Assembly: GCF_900231835.1 (NCBI RefSeq)
Contig: NZ_OCTN01000002.1
Location: 310,001 to 374,000, forward strand
Origin: Pontivivens marinum
Lineage (GTDB): Bacteria > Pseudomonadota > Alphaproteobacteria > Rhodobacterales > Rhodobacteraceae
Length of the DNA: 64,000 nucleotides
Direction of reading: 5' to 3'
The notes below the pieces were generated by a model that worked only from the letters and a program-made list of their open reading frames with translations, ran no database searches and was not told the origin of the DNA. Shown here in pieces: positions 17,909 through 29,531 of the stretch (positions within the stretch are counted from its first letter, which is position 1; every line of letters begins with the position of its first letter). A program made the position numbers and the translations under genes.

Positions 17909-19032
17909 GGCAACATCACCGTGGCAGATGCCATCGCGGCGATCCCCTCACCACGGCCCGGAAAGCCTAAACGCTCGGACGTGGTGGCCTTAACACTGAC
18001 CCGATCAATATCGAGGCCGCAAATTTCCGCAATCCGTGCGCGCATGGCCTGTGCGTGTGGCCCGATCTTGGGCATTTCGCAAATGATTGTGCAGTCCAGG
18101 TGGGTCATGCGCCCCCCGCGTGCGGAGACACGTTCAACCGCCTTTTCAAGAAAAATATGGCTGGCCGCGCCCTTCCACTGCGGATCGGTCGGCGGGAACC
18201 ACTGGCCGATATCCCCCTCGGCCAAGGCACCAAAGATTGCATCGGTAATTGCGTGCATCGCGACATCCGCGTCAGAATGGCCCGACAGTGCCTTATCAAA
18301 GGGGATCTCGATCCCGCACAGCGTTACGTGATCGCCCTGCACCAATCGGTGGACATCAAAGCCTGTGCCATTACGTGGGTCCATCTGAAACTCCCTCTCA
18401 GCACGCACCATATCGGCGGGTGTTGTGATTTTGAAATTACGCTCGCTTCCAGTGGTGGCAACAACGTCCAAGCCAACGGCGCGGGCAACTGCCACATCAT
18501 CAGGCAGGTCCGCAGTGTTATCGCTATGCGCAGCAAGGATCGCGTCAAAAGCAAAGCCCTGCGGCGTTTGGGCGCGCAGCAACCCGTCACGGGGACGCGC
18601 CTGATCCAGCGTATCAGCGCCGACCCATAGGGCGTCCACAACACTCAAACAGGGGCAAGCACCCTGTGCGTCCTGTAATGCGGCACGGACACCGGCGATG
18701 ATATCGGCATCGACAAAGGGGCGCGCAGCGTCGTGAATCAGAACGTGATCCGGCGCGGCGTCAGCCAAGGCCATCAGGCCCGCACGCACGCTGACGGCAC
18801 GGGTTTCGCCACCGAAAACAGGCGGCGGCAGGTCAAAATCGACCGTCGCGGCCTGATATAACGTGACATCATCCGGATGGATAACAACGTGCAGCATATC
18901 CACATGGGGCAGCATGGCACGGATGGTGTGGGTCAGGATCGGCGCACCGGCTAAGGTGGCGTATTGCTTTGGCAATTCACCGCCCATTCGTGTTCCGCGT
19001 CCGGCTGCGACGATCAGTGCGGCGGTTGTCAT
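17905..19032 (-). CDS. ispDF: Bifunctional MEP cytidylyltransferase / MECDP synthase
   Basis: One 375-residue polypeptide carries two non-consecutive steps of the MEP isoprenoid pathway. The IspD part (about 1-215) starts TAALIVAAGRGTRMGGELPKQY and transfers CMP to methylerythritol phosphate. The IspF part (about 220-375) contains the metal-binding DVHRL (Asp226, His228) and GHSDADVAMHAITDA, and makes the cyclic diphosphate. IspDF fusions are known in alpha- and epsilonproteobacteria. The start at 19032 is supported by AGGAGG five bases upstream; a frame up to 19062 adds only a non-conserved leader. It is the first gene of the operon and is divergent from dusB. Confidence 0.96.
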   Translation of the reverse strand: MTTAALIVAAGRGTRMGGELPKQYATLAGAPILTHTIRAMLPHVDMLHVVIHPDDVTLYQAATVDFDLPPPVFGGETRAVSVRAGLMALADAAPDHVLIHDAARPFVDADIIAGVRAALQDAQGACPCLSVVDALWVGADTLDQARPRDGLLRAQTPQGFAFDAILAAHSDNTADLPDDVAVARAVGLDVVATTGSERNFKITTPADMVRAEREFQMDPRNGTGFDVHRLVQGDHVTLCGIEIPFDKALSGHSDADVAMHAITDAIFGALAEGDIGQWFPPTDPQWKGAASHIFLEKAVERVSARGGRMTHLDCTIICEMPKIGPHAQAMRARIAEICGLDIDRVSVKATTSERLGFPGRGEGIAAMASATVMLP

Positions 19033-19164
19033 GGGGCCTCCTGTTGGGTTCGGCGCGAACATGTGGCAAAAAACAAGTCACGGCAAGTCGGCCCGAAGGC
19101 GCATCCGCAGATTGATCCTGCCTGATTTTTGCGCTATCGGCTAAGCTTGCCTAAGGAATTTGCA

Positions 19165-20148
19165 ATGACGCTTCGGATTGGCCCGCACGTACTCAACAGC
19201 AGTGTACTGCTCGCACCGCTTGCGGGGATCACTGACCTGCCTTACCGGCGGCTGGTGCGCAGTTTTGGCGCGGGTCTTGTTGTGTCCGAAATGGTCGCCT
19301 CGCAGGAGATGGTGCAGGCCCGACCCTCGGCGCATTCCAAGGCTGAGGTCCATGGTGATCTGGGTATCGCATCCGTACAACTTGCCGGTCGTGAAGCCTA
19401 TTGGATGGCCGAGGGCGCGCGTATGGTCGTGGATCGCGGCGCGCAGATCGTTGATATCAACATGGGCTGTCCGGCCAAGAAGGTGACGAACGGCTATTCC
19501 GGCTCTGCCTTGATGCGAACACCCGATCATGCGCTCACCTTGATCGAGGCTGTGGTGCAGGCCGTTAATGTTCCCGTAACGCTAAAGATGCGACTGGGCT
19601 GGGATGATGACAGTCATAACGCTGCAACAATTGCGCGGGCGGCACAGGATGTCGGCGTGCAGATGATCACCATCCACGGTCGCACCCGCTGTCAGTTCTA
19701 TAAGGGACAGGCAGATTGGCGTGCAATCGCGCAGGTGGTTGATGCCGTAACCGTGCCCGTCATCGCCAATGGCGACATTGTAGACACCGATGCCGCGCGT
19801 CAGGCGCTAGACCAATCCGGCGCTGCCGGCGTGATGGTCGGGCGTGGCGCACAGGGGCGCCCATGGCAGTTGGCTGTGATCCATGCCGGACTTAACGGGT
19901 TGCCCCCACCGGAAATACCACAGGGGCAGAATCGCGCCGACATGATCATCGCGCATCATGCCGAGATGCTGGATTTTTACGGTCCCGAAATGGGACTGAA
20001 ATGCGCGCGCAAACATTTGGGTTGGTACATGGACGATATCGATACCCCCCGCGAGATGCGCCGCGCCGTGCTGACCGCCCGTGATCCGGCACAGGTACAT
20101 GACCTGATCCGTGACGCGCTGTCTTCCTCCGAACGAGTTGCCGCATGA
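19165..20148 (+). CDS. dusB: tRNA-dihydrouridine synthase (NifR3/DusB type)
   Basis: A flavin-dependent TIM-barrel enzyme that reduces specific uridines in the tRNA D-loop. The 327-residue product starts at ATG 19165, preceded by AAGGA. Signature features are LAPLAGITDLPYRRLVRSFGA, SEMVASQEM, the catalytic-cysteine motif NMGCPAKKV (Cys102), and VMVGRGAQGRPW. The name NifR3 reflects its constant position at the head of ntrBC operons in alphaproteobacteria, which is the case here: the stop overlaps ntrB by 4 bases (ATGA). Confidence 0.94.
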   Translation: MTLRIGPHVLNSSVLLAPLAGITDLPYRRLVRSFGAGLVVSEMVASQEMVQARPSAHSKAEVHGDLGIASVQLAGREAYWMAEGARMVVDRGAQIVDINMGCPAKKVTNGYSGSALMRTPDHALTLIEAVVQAVNVPVTLKMRLGWDDDSHNAATIARAAQDVGVQMITIHGRTRCQFYKGQADWRAIAQVVDAVTVPVIANGDIVDTDAARQALDQSGAAGVMVGRGAQGRPWQLAVIHAGLNGLPPPEIPQGQNRADMIIAHHAEMLDFYGPEMGLKCARKHLGWYMDDIDTPREMRRAVLTARDPAQVHDLIRDALSSSERVAA

Positions 20149-21211
20149 CCGAGAATTGTCCGTTTGAAGCTGCGTGGAATGCGCAGCCCTATCCATCCCT
20201 GATGATCGATGCGCAGGATAAGATCGCGCGGGCCAATGCCTCCGCCGAGGTTTATCTGGGCCTGTCCGAGCGTCAGATGGTGGGCCGTGACCTGACCAGC
20301 TTTACCGGTGAGGGCGCGCTGGTTATCTCGATGCTGGGGCAGGTGCGAGCTTACGGCGTGTCCTACTCACAGCATGATATCGAGCTATCGTGGGCTGACC
20401 ATAAACCACGCCTCGCGAATATTCAGGTTGCCCCGATTGATGGCAGTCTGGTGCTGCTACAACTGCAACCTCGCAGTATTGCGGAGAAGATGGACCGCTC
20501 GCTATCCTCACGCTCCGCCGCGCGGTCCGTGACAGGTATGGCGGCAATGTTGGCACATGAGATCAAGAACCCGCTGGCCGGCATTTCCGGCGCGGCGCAA
20601 TTGCTGGCCATGAACCTGTCCGATGACGATCAGGAGCTGACCAGTCTGATCCGTGAGGAAGCGGAGCGGATCGGTAAGCTGTTGGGCCGTGTCGAACAAT
20701 TCGGTGATCTACGCCCCGTATCCCGCGATCCGGTAAATGTGCATGACGTGCTGAACCGCGCAAAGCTATCTGCGCAATCCGGTTTCGCTGCCAAGGTCCG
20801 CTTTGTTGAGGATTACGATCCCTCGCTGCCCCCAACGCCCGGTGATGCGGATCAATTGATGCAGGTCGCGTTGAACCTGATCAAAAATGCAGCAGAGGCC
20901 GTGCCCAAGATTGGTGGCATGATTACCCTGCGCACAGCCTATCGCGCCGGTGTCATGCTGTCGCTGCCCGGTGGTGGGCGCGAAAGCTTGCCGCTGGAAA
21001 TCAGCGTGATCGATAATGGCAGCGGCGTTCCGCCAGATATTAAAACCGATCTATTTGAACCGTTTGTAAGCACTAAGGCAGCGGGCTCCGGCCTCGGCCT
21101 CGCGCTGGTGTCCAAGATTGTGGACCAGCATGGCGGTGTTGTTGAGTGTGAGAGTGAACCCGGCTGGACAGCATTTCGTCTGCTGCTGCCGGTATGGAAG
21201 GAGCCCCGCTA

Positions 21212-21212
<1 letters not shown>
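20145..21212 (+). CDS. ntrB: Nitrogen regulation sensor kinase NtrB
   Basis: NtrB phosphorylates or dephosphorylates NtrC according to PII status, reporting nitrogen supply. The soluble 355-residue protein has an N-terminal PAS domain (about 10-110), a DHp domain with phospho-accepting His138 in [13 protein letters not shown], and an ATPase domain with NLIKNAAEA (N box), VIDNGSGVP (G1) and [13 protein letters not shown] (G2). It is translationally linked to dusB (4-base overlap) and to ntrC (TAATG, 1-base overlap). Confidence 0.95.
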
Positions 21213-22660
<1,448 letters not shown>

Positions 22661-22693
22661 TTTTGCAACAGGGAGCCATCAGGCACCGACGCT

Positions 22694-24976
22694 TTGTTCA
22701 CAGTTAACCGCCGTTTCTGGATCAAGAAATTCGCTCGCCTGTATGCGATATCGCAGAGCCGTGCGTGGCGGGGCGGCATGACGGCTGTGATCGTAATTCT
22801 CGGCCCCATTCTGGCCTTTGCGACATGGGCGGCATTTGACGGGATCGGGTCCAGCACTTCGGACCTGTTGCGCACCGTCCTGATGCTGGATCTGGTCTAC
22901 GTGATTGTCGTTGTCGGGCTGGTTGCACAACGGATCGCAGGGATGATCGCGGCGCGCAGGGCCAAATCGGCCGGTTCGCAATTGCATTCCCGCCTGACCA
23001 CTGTGTTCTCTATTGTTGCGCTTGGCCCGACCATCCTCGTCGCGATTTTTGCCGCGATTACGGTGAATTTCGGGCTAGAGGGCTGGTTCTCCGAGCGTGT
23101 GCAGCGGGTTGTTGGCAATAGCTTCGCCGCCGCGCAAGCCTATGAGACGGAGCATCGCGGAAACCTGGCCGCCGATGCCGAGCTGCTGGCCGATTATCTG
23201 AACCGGAACAAGGCGCTATACCCGCTGATTACACCATCTGAGTTGCGTGAGTTGCTGGCCGCAGGGCAGGCGCAAATGCAGCGAGAGCTCAGTGAAGCCT
23301 ATGTCATTGACGGCAGTGGCACGTTACAGGCGCGGGGCAATCTGTCCTATCTGTTCGGGTACGAGCCGCCATCCCCCGCGCTGATCGATCGGGCGCGCAC
23401 GACCGGCGATCCAGTCATTATCGAGGATTGGGAATATTCCGAGTTTCGCGCTCTGGTGCACCTGCCGACCTTTGCCGACCGCTATGTCTATGTAACGCGC
23501 AATGTTGACGGTCAGATTCTGGAGCTGCTGGACGAAACCCAATCCACCGTGATGCTGTATCGGCAGCTCGAGGCGGATCGCGGTGAATTGCTGTTTGAAT
23601 TTGCACTGATCTATCTGGGCTTTGCGCTGATCGTGATCCTCGCCGCGATCTGGATGGCCTTTTGGTTCGCGGATCGCCTGTCACGCCCCGTTGCGCGGCT
23701 GGCCGGTGCGGCGGCACAGGTTGGGTCCGGTAACTTTGACATGCGCGTGCGCGAGGAACCTGGCGATGATGAGATTGCCATGCTGGGCCGTGCCTTTAAC
23801 CGTATGACCGCACAGGTGAAACGCCAGCGCGATGCACTGCTGGAGGCCGGTGAGGAAAGCGAGCAGGCTCGCCGCCTGTTCGAAACCGTCCTGTCCGGCG
23901 TCAGCGCGGGCGTAATCGGTCTAGACCCGATTGGACGGGTCGAGGTGCTGAACGCCGCCGCCCGCGAAATCCTCAGCCTACCGGTTGAAGGGGTCAAGGG
24001 CAGCTTGCTGGCCGATCTGGTTCCCGAATTCTCCGCGCCCTATGAGCGGTTATTGCGGGAACGGCGTGAGAGCGTTCAGACCCAACTGCACCTGCAAACG
24101 CCCAAGCGTGAGGAGGAGCTTCTGATTCGTATCGCCCGTCACCGGCTGGACGACGAACATCACGGCTATGTCGTGACATTTGACGCGATCACCGATCTTG
24201 TCAGCGCGCAACGCATGGCCGCATGGGGTGACGTCGCCCGCCGCATCGCGCATGAGATCAAGAACCCCCTGACGCCAATCCAACTGGCAGCGGAGCGGAT
24301 GAAACGGAAATACGCCAAGCTATTGGCACCAGAGGACGCTGACGGTCTGTCGCAATATTCTGATGTCATTGTACGCCAAACTGGTGATCTGCGCCGCATT
24401 GTTGATGAGTTTAGCCAGTTCGCGCGCATGCCAGAACCACGTCGTGCAAATTGTGATTTTGGCAAGCTGGTGCGCGATGCCGTATTGCTGCGTGAAAACG
24501 GAGCATCCGCTGTGCAGATCGAGGTTAATGCCCCGGAAACGCCCGTAATTGTGTTCGCGGATGAAACCCTGATAGATCAGGCGCTGAATAACCTGCTTAA
24601 GAACGCTGTCGAAGCCATTGATACCCGTAAGGAAAGTACCGAATTTGATGGTATTGGTATCCTTCGCGTCACCCTTGACAAGTTGGAGCGGACAGCCACC
24701 CTAACGATTGAGGATAACGGCAACGGTTTGCCCGAGGGTAAAACCGACCGCTTGTTTGAGCCCTATGTGACCCACAGAGATAAAGGAACCGGTCTAGGCC
24801 TGCCGATCGTGAAAAAGATCATCGAGGAACATGGCGGAATGTTGACCCTGCACCGTGCAGGCGAAACCGCGCCGGAGCCCAATCAGGGTGCCCGCGCCGT
24901 TATGGTTCTGCCACTGCACGATGAGGGCACAGCCCCATCATCGCCAAGACCAGCCAATGAGAGTGAACATGCCTGA
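22694..24976 (+). CDS. ntrY: Sensor histidine kinase NtrY
   Basis: NtrY is the membrane kinase of the NtrYX pair, linked in alphaproteobacteria to nitrogen, redox and envelope control. About 760 residues contain four TM segments (roughly 28-48, 60-83, 97-122 and 300-325), then HAMP (ADRLSRPVARLAGAA), PAS (about 390-500), DHp with His520 in [21 protein letters not shown], and an ATPase domain (NLLKNAVEAI; IEDNGNGLP; KGTGLGLPIVKKII). The periplasmic loop between TM3 and TM4 is about 175 residues. No ATG fits the N-terminus: the best start is TTG 22694, with GGGAG 19 bases upstream, so the exact start is uncertain. Confidence 0.92.
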   Translation: MFTVNRRFWIKKFARLYAISQSRAWRGGMTAVIVILGPILAFATWAAFDGIGSSTSDLLRTVLMLDLVYVIVVVGLVAQRIAGMIAARRAKSAGSQLHSRLTTVFSIVALGPTILVAIFAAITVNFGLEGWFSERVQRVVGNSFAAAQAYETEHRGNLAADAELLADYLNRNKALYPLITPSELRELLAAGQAQMQRELSEAYVIDGSGTLQARGNLSYLFGYEPPSPALIDRARTTGDPVIIEDWEYSEFRALVHLPTFADRYVYVTRNVDGQILELLDETQSTVMLYRQLEADRGELLFEFALIYLGFALIVILAAIWMAFWFADRLSRPVARLAGAAAQVGSGNFDMRVREEPGDDEIAMLGRAFNRMTAQVKRQRDALLEAGEESEQARRLFETVLSGVSAGVIGLDPIGRVEVLNAAAREILSLPVEGVKGSLLADLVPEFSAPYERLLRERRESVQTQLHLQTPKREEELLIRIARHRLDDEHHGYVVTFDAITDLVSAQRMAAWGDVARRIAHEIKNPLTPIQLAAERMKRKYAKLLAPEDADGLSQYSDVIVRQTGDLRRIVDEFSQFARMPEPRRANCDFGKLVRDAVLLRENGASAVQIEVNAPETPVIVFADETLIDQALNNLLKNAVEAIDTRKESTEFDGIGILRVTLDKLERTATLTIEDNGNGLPEGKTDRLFEPYVTHRDKGTGLGLPIVKKIIEEHGGMLTLHRAGETAPEPNQGARAVMVLPLHDEGTAPSSPRPANESEHA

Positions 24977-26393
24977 GAGCGCAAAGTCTGACATCCTGAT
25001 CGTGGACGATGAGGCGGATATCCGCGAGCTGATCGCCGATATTTTACAGGATGAGGGGCACAGTACCCGAACCGCCCATGATGCGGACAGCGCCATGGCG
25101 CATATGAACACCAGCGCACCAGCGTTGATGATCCTTGATATCTGGCTAAAGGACAGCCGGATGGACGGGATTGAAATCCTCAAAACCGTCAAACGTGATA
25201 ACCCTGATGTGCCGGTCATCATCATCTCTGGCCACGGCAACGTTGAAATCGCGGTCGCAGCGGTCAAGCAGGGCGCCTATGATTTCATCGAAAAGCCCTT
25301 CAACATCGATAAGCTGCTGATGACGGTGAACCGCGCGCTGGAGGCATCGCGCCTGCGGAGAGAGAATACCAGCCTGCGGGGCAAAAGCGTTCAGGTCTCT
25401 GACCTAATCGGTGGCGGTGCGGCGATACGCACCCTGCGCCAGCAGTTGGATCGGGTTGCCCGCTCGAATGGTCGCGTCCTGCTATCCGGCCCTCCGGGTT
25501 CGGGCAAGGATGTGGCGGCGCATTACCTGCACCGTCAATCCGAACGCGCCGACCGTCCATTCGTCACGGTTTCCTCGGCCTCCATCGCCCCCGACCGGAT
25601 GGAGGAAGTTCTGTTCGGCGTGCAGCACGAGGCCAGGGCCCATGTCCCCGGCCTGTTCGAGCAAGCCCATGGCGGCACCCTGTTCTTTGACGAAGTGGCC
25701 GATATGCCGCTGGGCACCCAGTCAAAAATCCTGCGCGTGCTTGTCGATCAGGCGTTCACGCGGATCAACGGCTCTGAAACGGTACGCGTCGATGTGCGGG
25801 TGATTTCAGCGACCAATAAGAACCTGACGCTTGAGATTGAGCAGGGTCGTTTCCGGCAGGATTTGTTCCACCGCCTGAATGTTGTCCCGCTGGATGTGCC
25901 CGGTCTGGACAGCCGCCGCGAGGATATCCCGACATTGGTTGAGCATTTCGTTACTCAGCTAAATGGTGAGCAGGGGCTGCCCGTTCGCACCTTGTCCGAG
26001 GATGCCGCCGCCGTCCTACAAACCCTGCCGTGGCCGGGTCATGTCCGCCAGTTGCGCAACCTGATCGAACGTATCCTGATCCTCGGCCCTGATAGCGGTG
26101 AAATTCAGGCCTGCGAATTGCCGCAGGACAAGGACGGTGCGGAAACGGATGGCCGCGATGCGCTAAGCGCAGCCCTGGCCGGATTGCCCCTGCGCGAGGC
26201 ACGTGAGGTGTTTGAGCGTGAATACCTGATCGCGCAGATCAACCGTTTCTCGGGCAATATCTCTCGTACGGCCAGCTTTGTCGGGATGGAGCGGTCCGCC
26301 CTGCACCGTAAGCTGAAGTCACTGAACATTGTTACGATGTCGCGCGGCGGCACACGCATGGCCTCGATTGATGAGGTTGAGGATGACGAATAG
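24969..26393 (+). CDS. ntrX: Response regulator NtrX (GAFTGA loop absent)
   Basis: Partner of NtrY, 474 residues: receiver domain with Asp57 in LMILDIWLKDSRMDG, AAA+ domain with Walker A GPPGSGKD (174-181) and DEVADMP, and a C-terminal Fis-like HTH (GNISRTASFVGMERSALHRKLK). The segment that should hold GAFTGA reads LFGVQHEARAHVPGLFEQAH, about four residues shorter than in the neighbouring NtrC, so sigma-54 activation is unlikely; it may act as a repressor or with sigma-70. The start at 24969 overlaps the ntrY stop by 8 bases; an in-frame ATG at 24957 is an alternative. Confidence 0.93.
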   Translation: MPESAKSDILIVDDEADIRELIADILQDEGHSTRTAHDADSAMAHMNTSAPALMILDIWLKDSRMDGIEILKTVKRDNPDVPVIIISGHGNVEIAVAAVKQGAYDFIEKPFNIDKLLMTVNRALEASRLRRENTSLRGKSVQVSDLIGGGAAIRTLRQQLDRVARSNGRVLLSGPPGSGKDVAAHYLHRQSERADRPFVTVSSASIAPDRMEEVLFGVQHEARAHVPGLFEQAHGGTLFFDEVADMPLGTQSKILRVLVDQAFTRINGSETVRVDVRVISATNKNLTLEIEQGRFRQDLFHRLNVVPLDVPGLDSRREDIPTLVEHFVTQLNGEQGLPVRTLSEDAAAVLQTLPWPGHVRQLRNLIERILILGPDSGEIQACELPQDKDGAETDGRDALSAALAGLPLREAREVFEREYLIAQINRFSGNISRTASFVGMERSALHRKLKSLNIVTMSRGGTRMASIDEVEDDE

Positions 26394-26516
26394 CATCCTT
26401 GATCTGTTGCGCTGTTGCTGCACTGCGGCACGGATCATCGCGCCCCCACTTGCGGCGGGAAACATGGTCTGGCCTATCAAGGATAGAACGGCTCACCCGA
26501 TGCAAGGATCCGCGAT

Positions 26517-27896
26517 ATGAAGGTCATCGTCTGTGGCGCAGGTCAAGTCGGTTGGCAAATTGCCCGCCATCTGGCCTCGGAAAACAACGACGTTACTGTA
26601 GTGGATAACAATCCATCGCTGGTGCGACGCATCACGGATTCGCTCGACGTTGGCGGCGTTTCTGGTTTTGCGTCGCATCCCGATGTTCTGCAACGTGCCG
26701 GCGCACGCGATGCGGATATGATCATCGCGGCGACATTTTCCGACGAGGTGAACATGATCGCCTGTCAGGTCGCACACTCCGTTTTCACCGTACCGCGCAA
26801 GATTGCGCGCGTGCGGGCGCAAAGCTATCTCGATCCGATCTGGTCCGATATTTACCAGCAGGATCACATGCCGATCGACGTGATCATCTCACCTGAGAAG
26901 GAAGTTGCGGAGGCCGCTTTGCGCCGCCTATCCGCACCTGCTGCGTTCGAGATTCACGGATTTCTGGACGACAGCGCACAATTGGTAGGCCTGACGCTCA
27001 GCGCGGATTGCCCTGTTCTGAACACGCCGTTGCGACAATTGACCGAACTTTTCTCGACGCTACGGGCCTATGTTGTGGCGATCCGGTCCGAAAACCGGCA
27101 ATTGCGTGTTGCCGATAGCGACGATCAATTGTTTGCCGGTGATCAGATTTATCTGTTCGCGGCCAAGGAGGATCTGGACCGCACGCTTGAGATTTTCGGC
27201 AAGCAGGCCTCCGCCGGCAACCGCTCCCTGATCCTTGGCGCGGGCAATGTCGGCCTGGCCGTGGCGAAGGTGCTGGAGGGGCAAGGCAAGCGTAACCGCC
27301 TCAAGCTGATCGAGCGGGATCGCGCTCGCGCCGAGGTGGCCGCGGATAGTCTGGAGCGTACCATTGTTCTGAACGGTGACGGCTTGAATAAGGACATCCT
27401 TGAGGAAGCCGGCATCAACTCCGTCGATAGTTTCCTTGCCGTGACAGATGATGACAAAACGAACCTGCTATCCTGCGCGCGAGCAAAATCGCTGGGTGCG
27501 AAGCTGACGGTTTGCCTGATCAACGATCCATCGCTGGCACCGCTGATGCGACCGCTGGGCATTGACGCCTATATCAACCCGCGCGGCACCACGGTCAGCT
27601 CGATCCTGCGCCATGTGCGTCATGGCCGTATCCGCGCCGTTTATTCCGTTGGCGATGCGGAGGCGGAGGTGATCGAAGCACAGGTTTTGGGCACCTCGGC
27701 CATTGCGGGCAAGCGCGTCCGCGATACACACTTGCCTGAGGGCGCGATTATCGGGGCAATCCAAAAGGGCCATAAACTGGTCATCCCCCGCGCCGACACC
27801 GTCATTGCTGAGGGCGACAGCGTCACGATCTTCGCCATGGCCGAGCAGGTCCCGCAGGTCGAACGGTTATTCCGCGTCGCAGTCGATTTCTTCTGA
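26517..27896 (+). CDS. trkA: Trk potassium uptake regulatory subunit TrkA
   Basis: TrkA is the cytosolic NAD(H)-binding ring that gates the TrkH/G potassium channel. The 459-residue protein has two RCK modules: the first Rossmann motif is GAGQVGWQIA near residue 7, the second is GAGNVGLAVAKVLEG near 241, each followed by an RCK-C domain. It lies 123 bases after ntrX, a spacer without a clear terminator, and its stop overlaps the trkH start (TGATG). TrkA in the ntr cluster is a constant feature of alphaproteobacteria. Confidence 0.95.
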   Translation: MKVIVCGAGQVGWQIARHLASENNDVTVVDNNPSLVRRITDSLDVGGVSGFASHPDVLQRAGARDADMIIAATFSDEVNMIACQVAHSVFTVPRKIARVRAQSYLDPIWSDIYQQDHMPIDVIISPEKEVAEAALRRLSAPAAFEIHGFLDDSAQLVGLTLSADCPVLNTPLRQLTELFSTLRAYVVAIRSENRQLRVADSDDQLFAGDQIYLFAAKEDLDRTLEIFGKQASAGNRSLILGAGNVGLAVAKVLEGQGKRNRLKLIERDRARAEVAADSLERTIVLNGDGLNKDILEEAGINSVDSFLAVTDDDKTNLLSCARAKSLGAKLTVCLINDPSLAPLMRPLGIDAYINPRGTTVSSILRHVRHGRIRAVYSVGDAEAEVIEAQVLGTSAIAGKRVRDTHLPEGAIIGAIQKGHKLVIPRADTVIAEGDSVTIFAMAEQVPQVERLFRVAVDFF

Positions 27897-29404
27897 TGGT
27901 GCTGTGGCGGCGCATTCCTCTATTCGTGTTCTTCCTGATTGCCGCTGGTGTGATCATGCTGGTGCCCAGCCTGTATGCCTATGCGCAGGGAAATCACGAC
28001 GTCGCACGGCCATTTTTCTACGGATTTATCACGACCATGGTGATGGTTGTGATGTTCACGCTGACGCTGATTAACCGGACACCACGGGTCACGGCGCGAT
28101 CGCATCTGCTGACCTTGATGGGCACTTATATCCTGCTACCGATCTGGCTATCTATGCCACTGATTGCCGTTGTTCCGACCCTGACGCCAGTCGTTGGCTA
28201 TTTCGAGATGGTCTCCGCACTGACAACAACGGGCGCTACTGTGTTCGATTTGCCCACTAATTTTCCAATCACGGTGCATCTATATCGGGCATTAGTCGCG
28301 TGGAGCGGTGGTTTTTTGATCCTGCTCGCCGCAATAGCGATCATGTCTCCACTGAACATTGGCGGCTTTGAAATTCGTTCTGTTGTGTTGGGTGGACGTA
28401 GTGGAGGTGCGCAGATTGCTATTGCCGAGGCATCGGACCGCCTCGTCCGGTTTGCTGGAATGATCTTCCCCATCTATTTTGGACTGACCGCCGTTCTGGC
28501 CCTGCTGCTGGCTGGAACTGGGCAATCTGGACTCGTCGCGATTATGACAGCGATGGCGACGGTTTCGACCTCCGGCATTTTGCCTGTGCGCGATTTGGCG
28601 GCTGCGGGCGGCGGCGTTGCGTCCGAGGTGATTATCGCCGTGTTTCTGGTGATCGGAGCAACCGCGCTGATCTACGACCCGCAACGTCGTCGTAATATGC
28701 GTGAGGTTGGCGGTGATCCCGAACTGCGAATGCTGGCTGCACTGTGCATCGGGCTGCCCGGCGCGCTGTTCCTGCGGCACTGGCTAGGCGCGTTGGAGCT
28801 GGATGGCGGGCAGGGCGGCTTTGTACTCGCGTTACATGCCCTGTGGGGCGCGGTGTTCACTGTCCTCTCGTTCCTGACCACATTCGGCTTGGAGAGTGCG
28901 TCATGGGATGATGCGCAGGGATGGTCCGGGCTGGCGACGCCGGGATTGTTACTAATGGGTTTGGCTATGTTGGGTGGTGGTGTCGCAACGACCGCCGGCG
29001 GGGTAAAGTTGCTGCGGATATATGCGCTCTACAAGCACGGTACACGTGAATTGCGGCGGCTGACCATGCCGCATTCCATCGGTGGTGATGGTCAAGCTGC
29101 ACGGCGCATTCGGACACAGGGTGCGTTTATCGCGTGGATTTTCCTGATGCTGTTCCTCCTGGCGCTGGCATTGGTCCTGCTGGTCCTAACCGCATTCGGA
29201 CTACCATTTGAGGAAGCGTTGCGGGCTGGCACCGCAGCGCTGACCAATACCGGACCCGGTTATCTGGTCCTGCATGAGGCCCCACGCCGCTACGCCGATT
29301 TCAGCCCCGTTGTTCACATGACGCTGACCGCTGCGATGGTTGTGGGGCGGCTGGAAACTCTTGCATTGATTGCATTGCTAAACCCTGAATTTTGGCGCAG
29401 ATGA
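27896..29404 (+). CDS. trkH: Trk potassium channel subunit TrkH
   Basis: The channel-forming inner-membrane subunit of the Trk K+ uptake system, 502 residues with about ten to twelve hydrophobic segments. The four selectivity-filter-like loops can be picked out: LTTTGATVFD, VSTSGILPV, FLTTFGLES and LTNTGPGYL. Its start is shared with the trkA stop (TGATG), so translation is coupled. The first TM begins at residue 6 (PLFVFFLIAAGVIML). Confidence 0.93.
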   Translation: MVLWRRIPLFVFFLIAAGVIMLVPSLYAYAQGNHDVARPFFYGFITTMVMVVMFTLTLINRTPRVTARSHLLTLMGTYILLPIWLSMPLIAVVPTLTPVVGYFEMVSALTTTGATVFDLPTNFPITVHLYRALVAWSGGFLILLAAIAIMSPLNIGGFEIRSVVLGGRSGGAQIAIAEASDRLVRFAGMIFPIYFGLTAVLALLLAGTGQSGLVAIMTAMATVSTSGILPVRDLAAAGGGVASEVIIAVFLVIGATALIYDPQRRRNMREVGGDPELRMLAALCIGLPGALFLRHWLGALELDGGQGGFVLALHALWGAVFTVLSFLTTFGLESASWDDAQGWSGLATPGLLLMGLAMLGGGVATTAGGVKLLRIYALYKHGTRELRRLTMPHSIGGDGQAARRIRTQGAFIAWIFLMLFLLALALVLLVLTAFGLPFEEALRAGTAALTNTGPGYLVLHEAPRRYADFSPVVHMTLTAAMVVGRLETLALIALLNPEFWRR

Positions 29405-29430
29405 GCATCTGTCGATAATTCTTTGCGACG

Positions 29431-29455
29431 GGTACTGGAAATAATGCTCAGTACC
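29431..29455. other. Hairpin between trkH and hfq
   Basis: A 7-bp perfect inverted repeat GGTACTG/CAGTACC with an 11-base loop, in the 127-base trkH-hfq spacer. It has no T tract, so it is not a typical terminator; a processing site or regulatory fold in the hfq leader is possible. Confidence 0.3.
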
Positions 29456-29531
29456 GACCAATATCAATCGAGCGAAACAAAAAACGTATTGCCGGGGATG
29501 AATCGCCTCGGCCAACTTGGAGTGTGTGACC

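Noticed and set aside
26394-26516. Small CTATC/GATAG hairpin between ntrX and trkA as a terminator
   Set aside because: Five base pairs with a three-base loop and no T tract is too weak to call.
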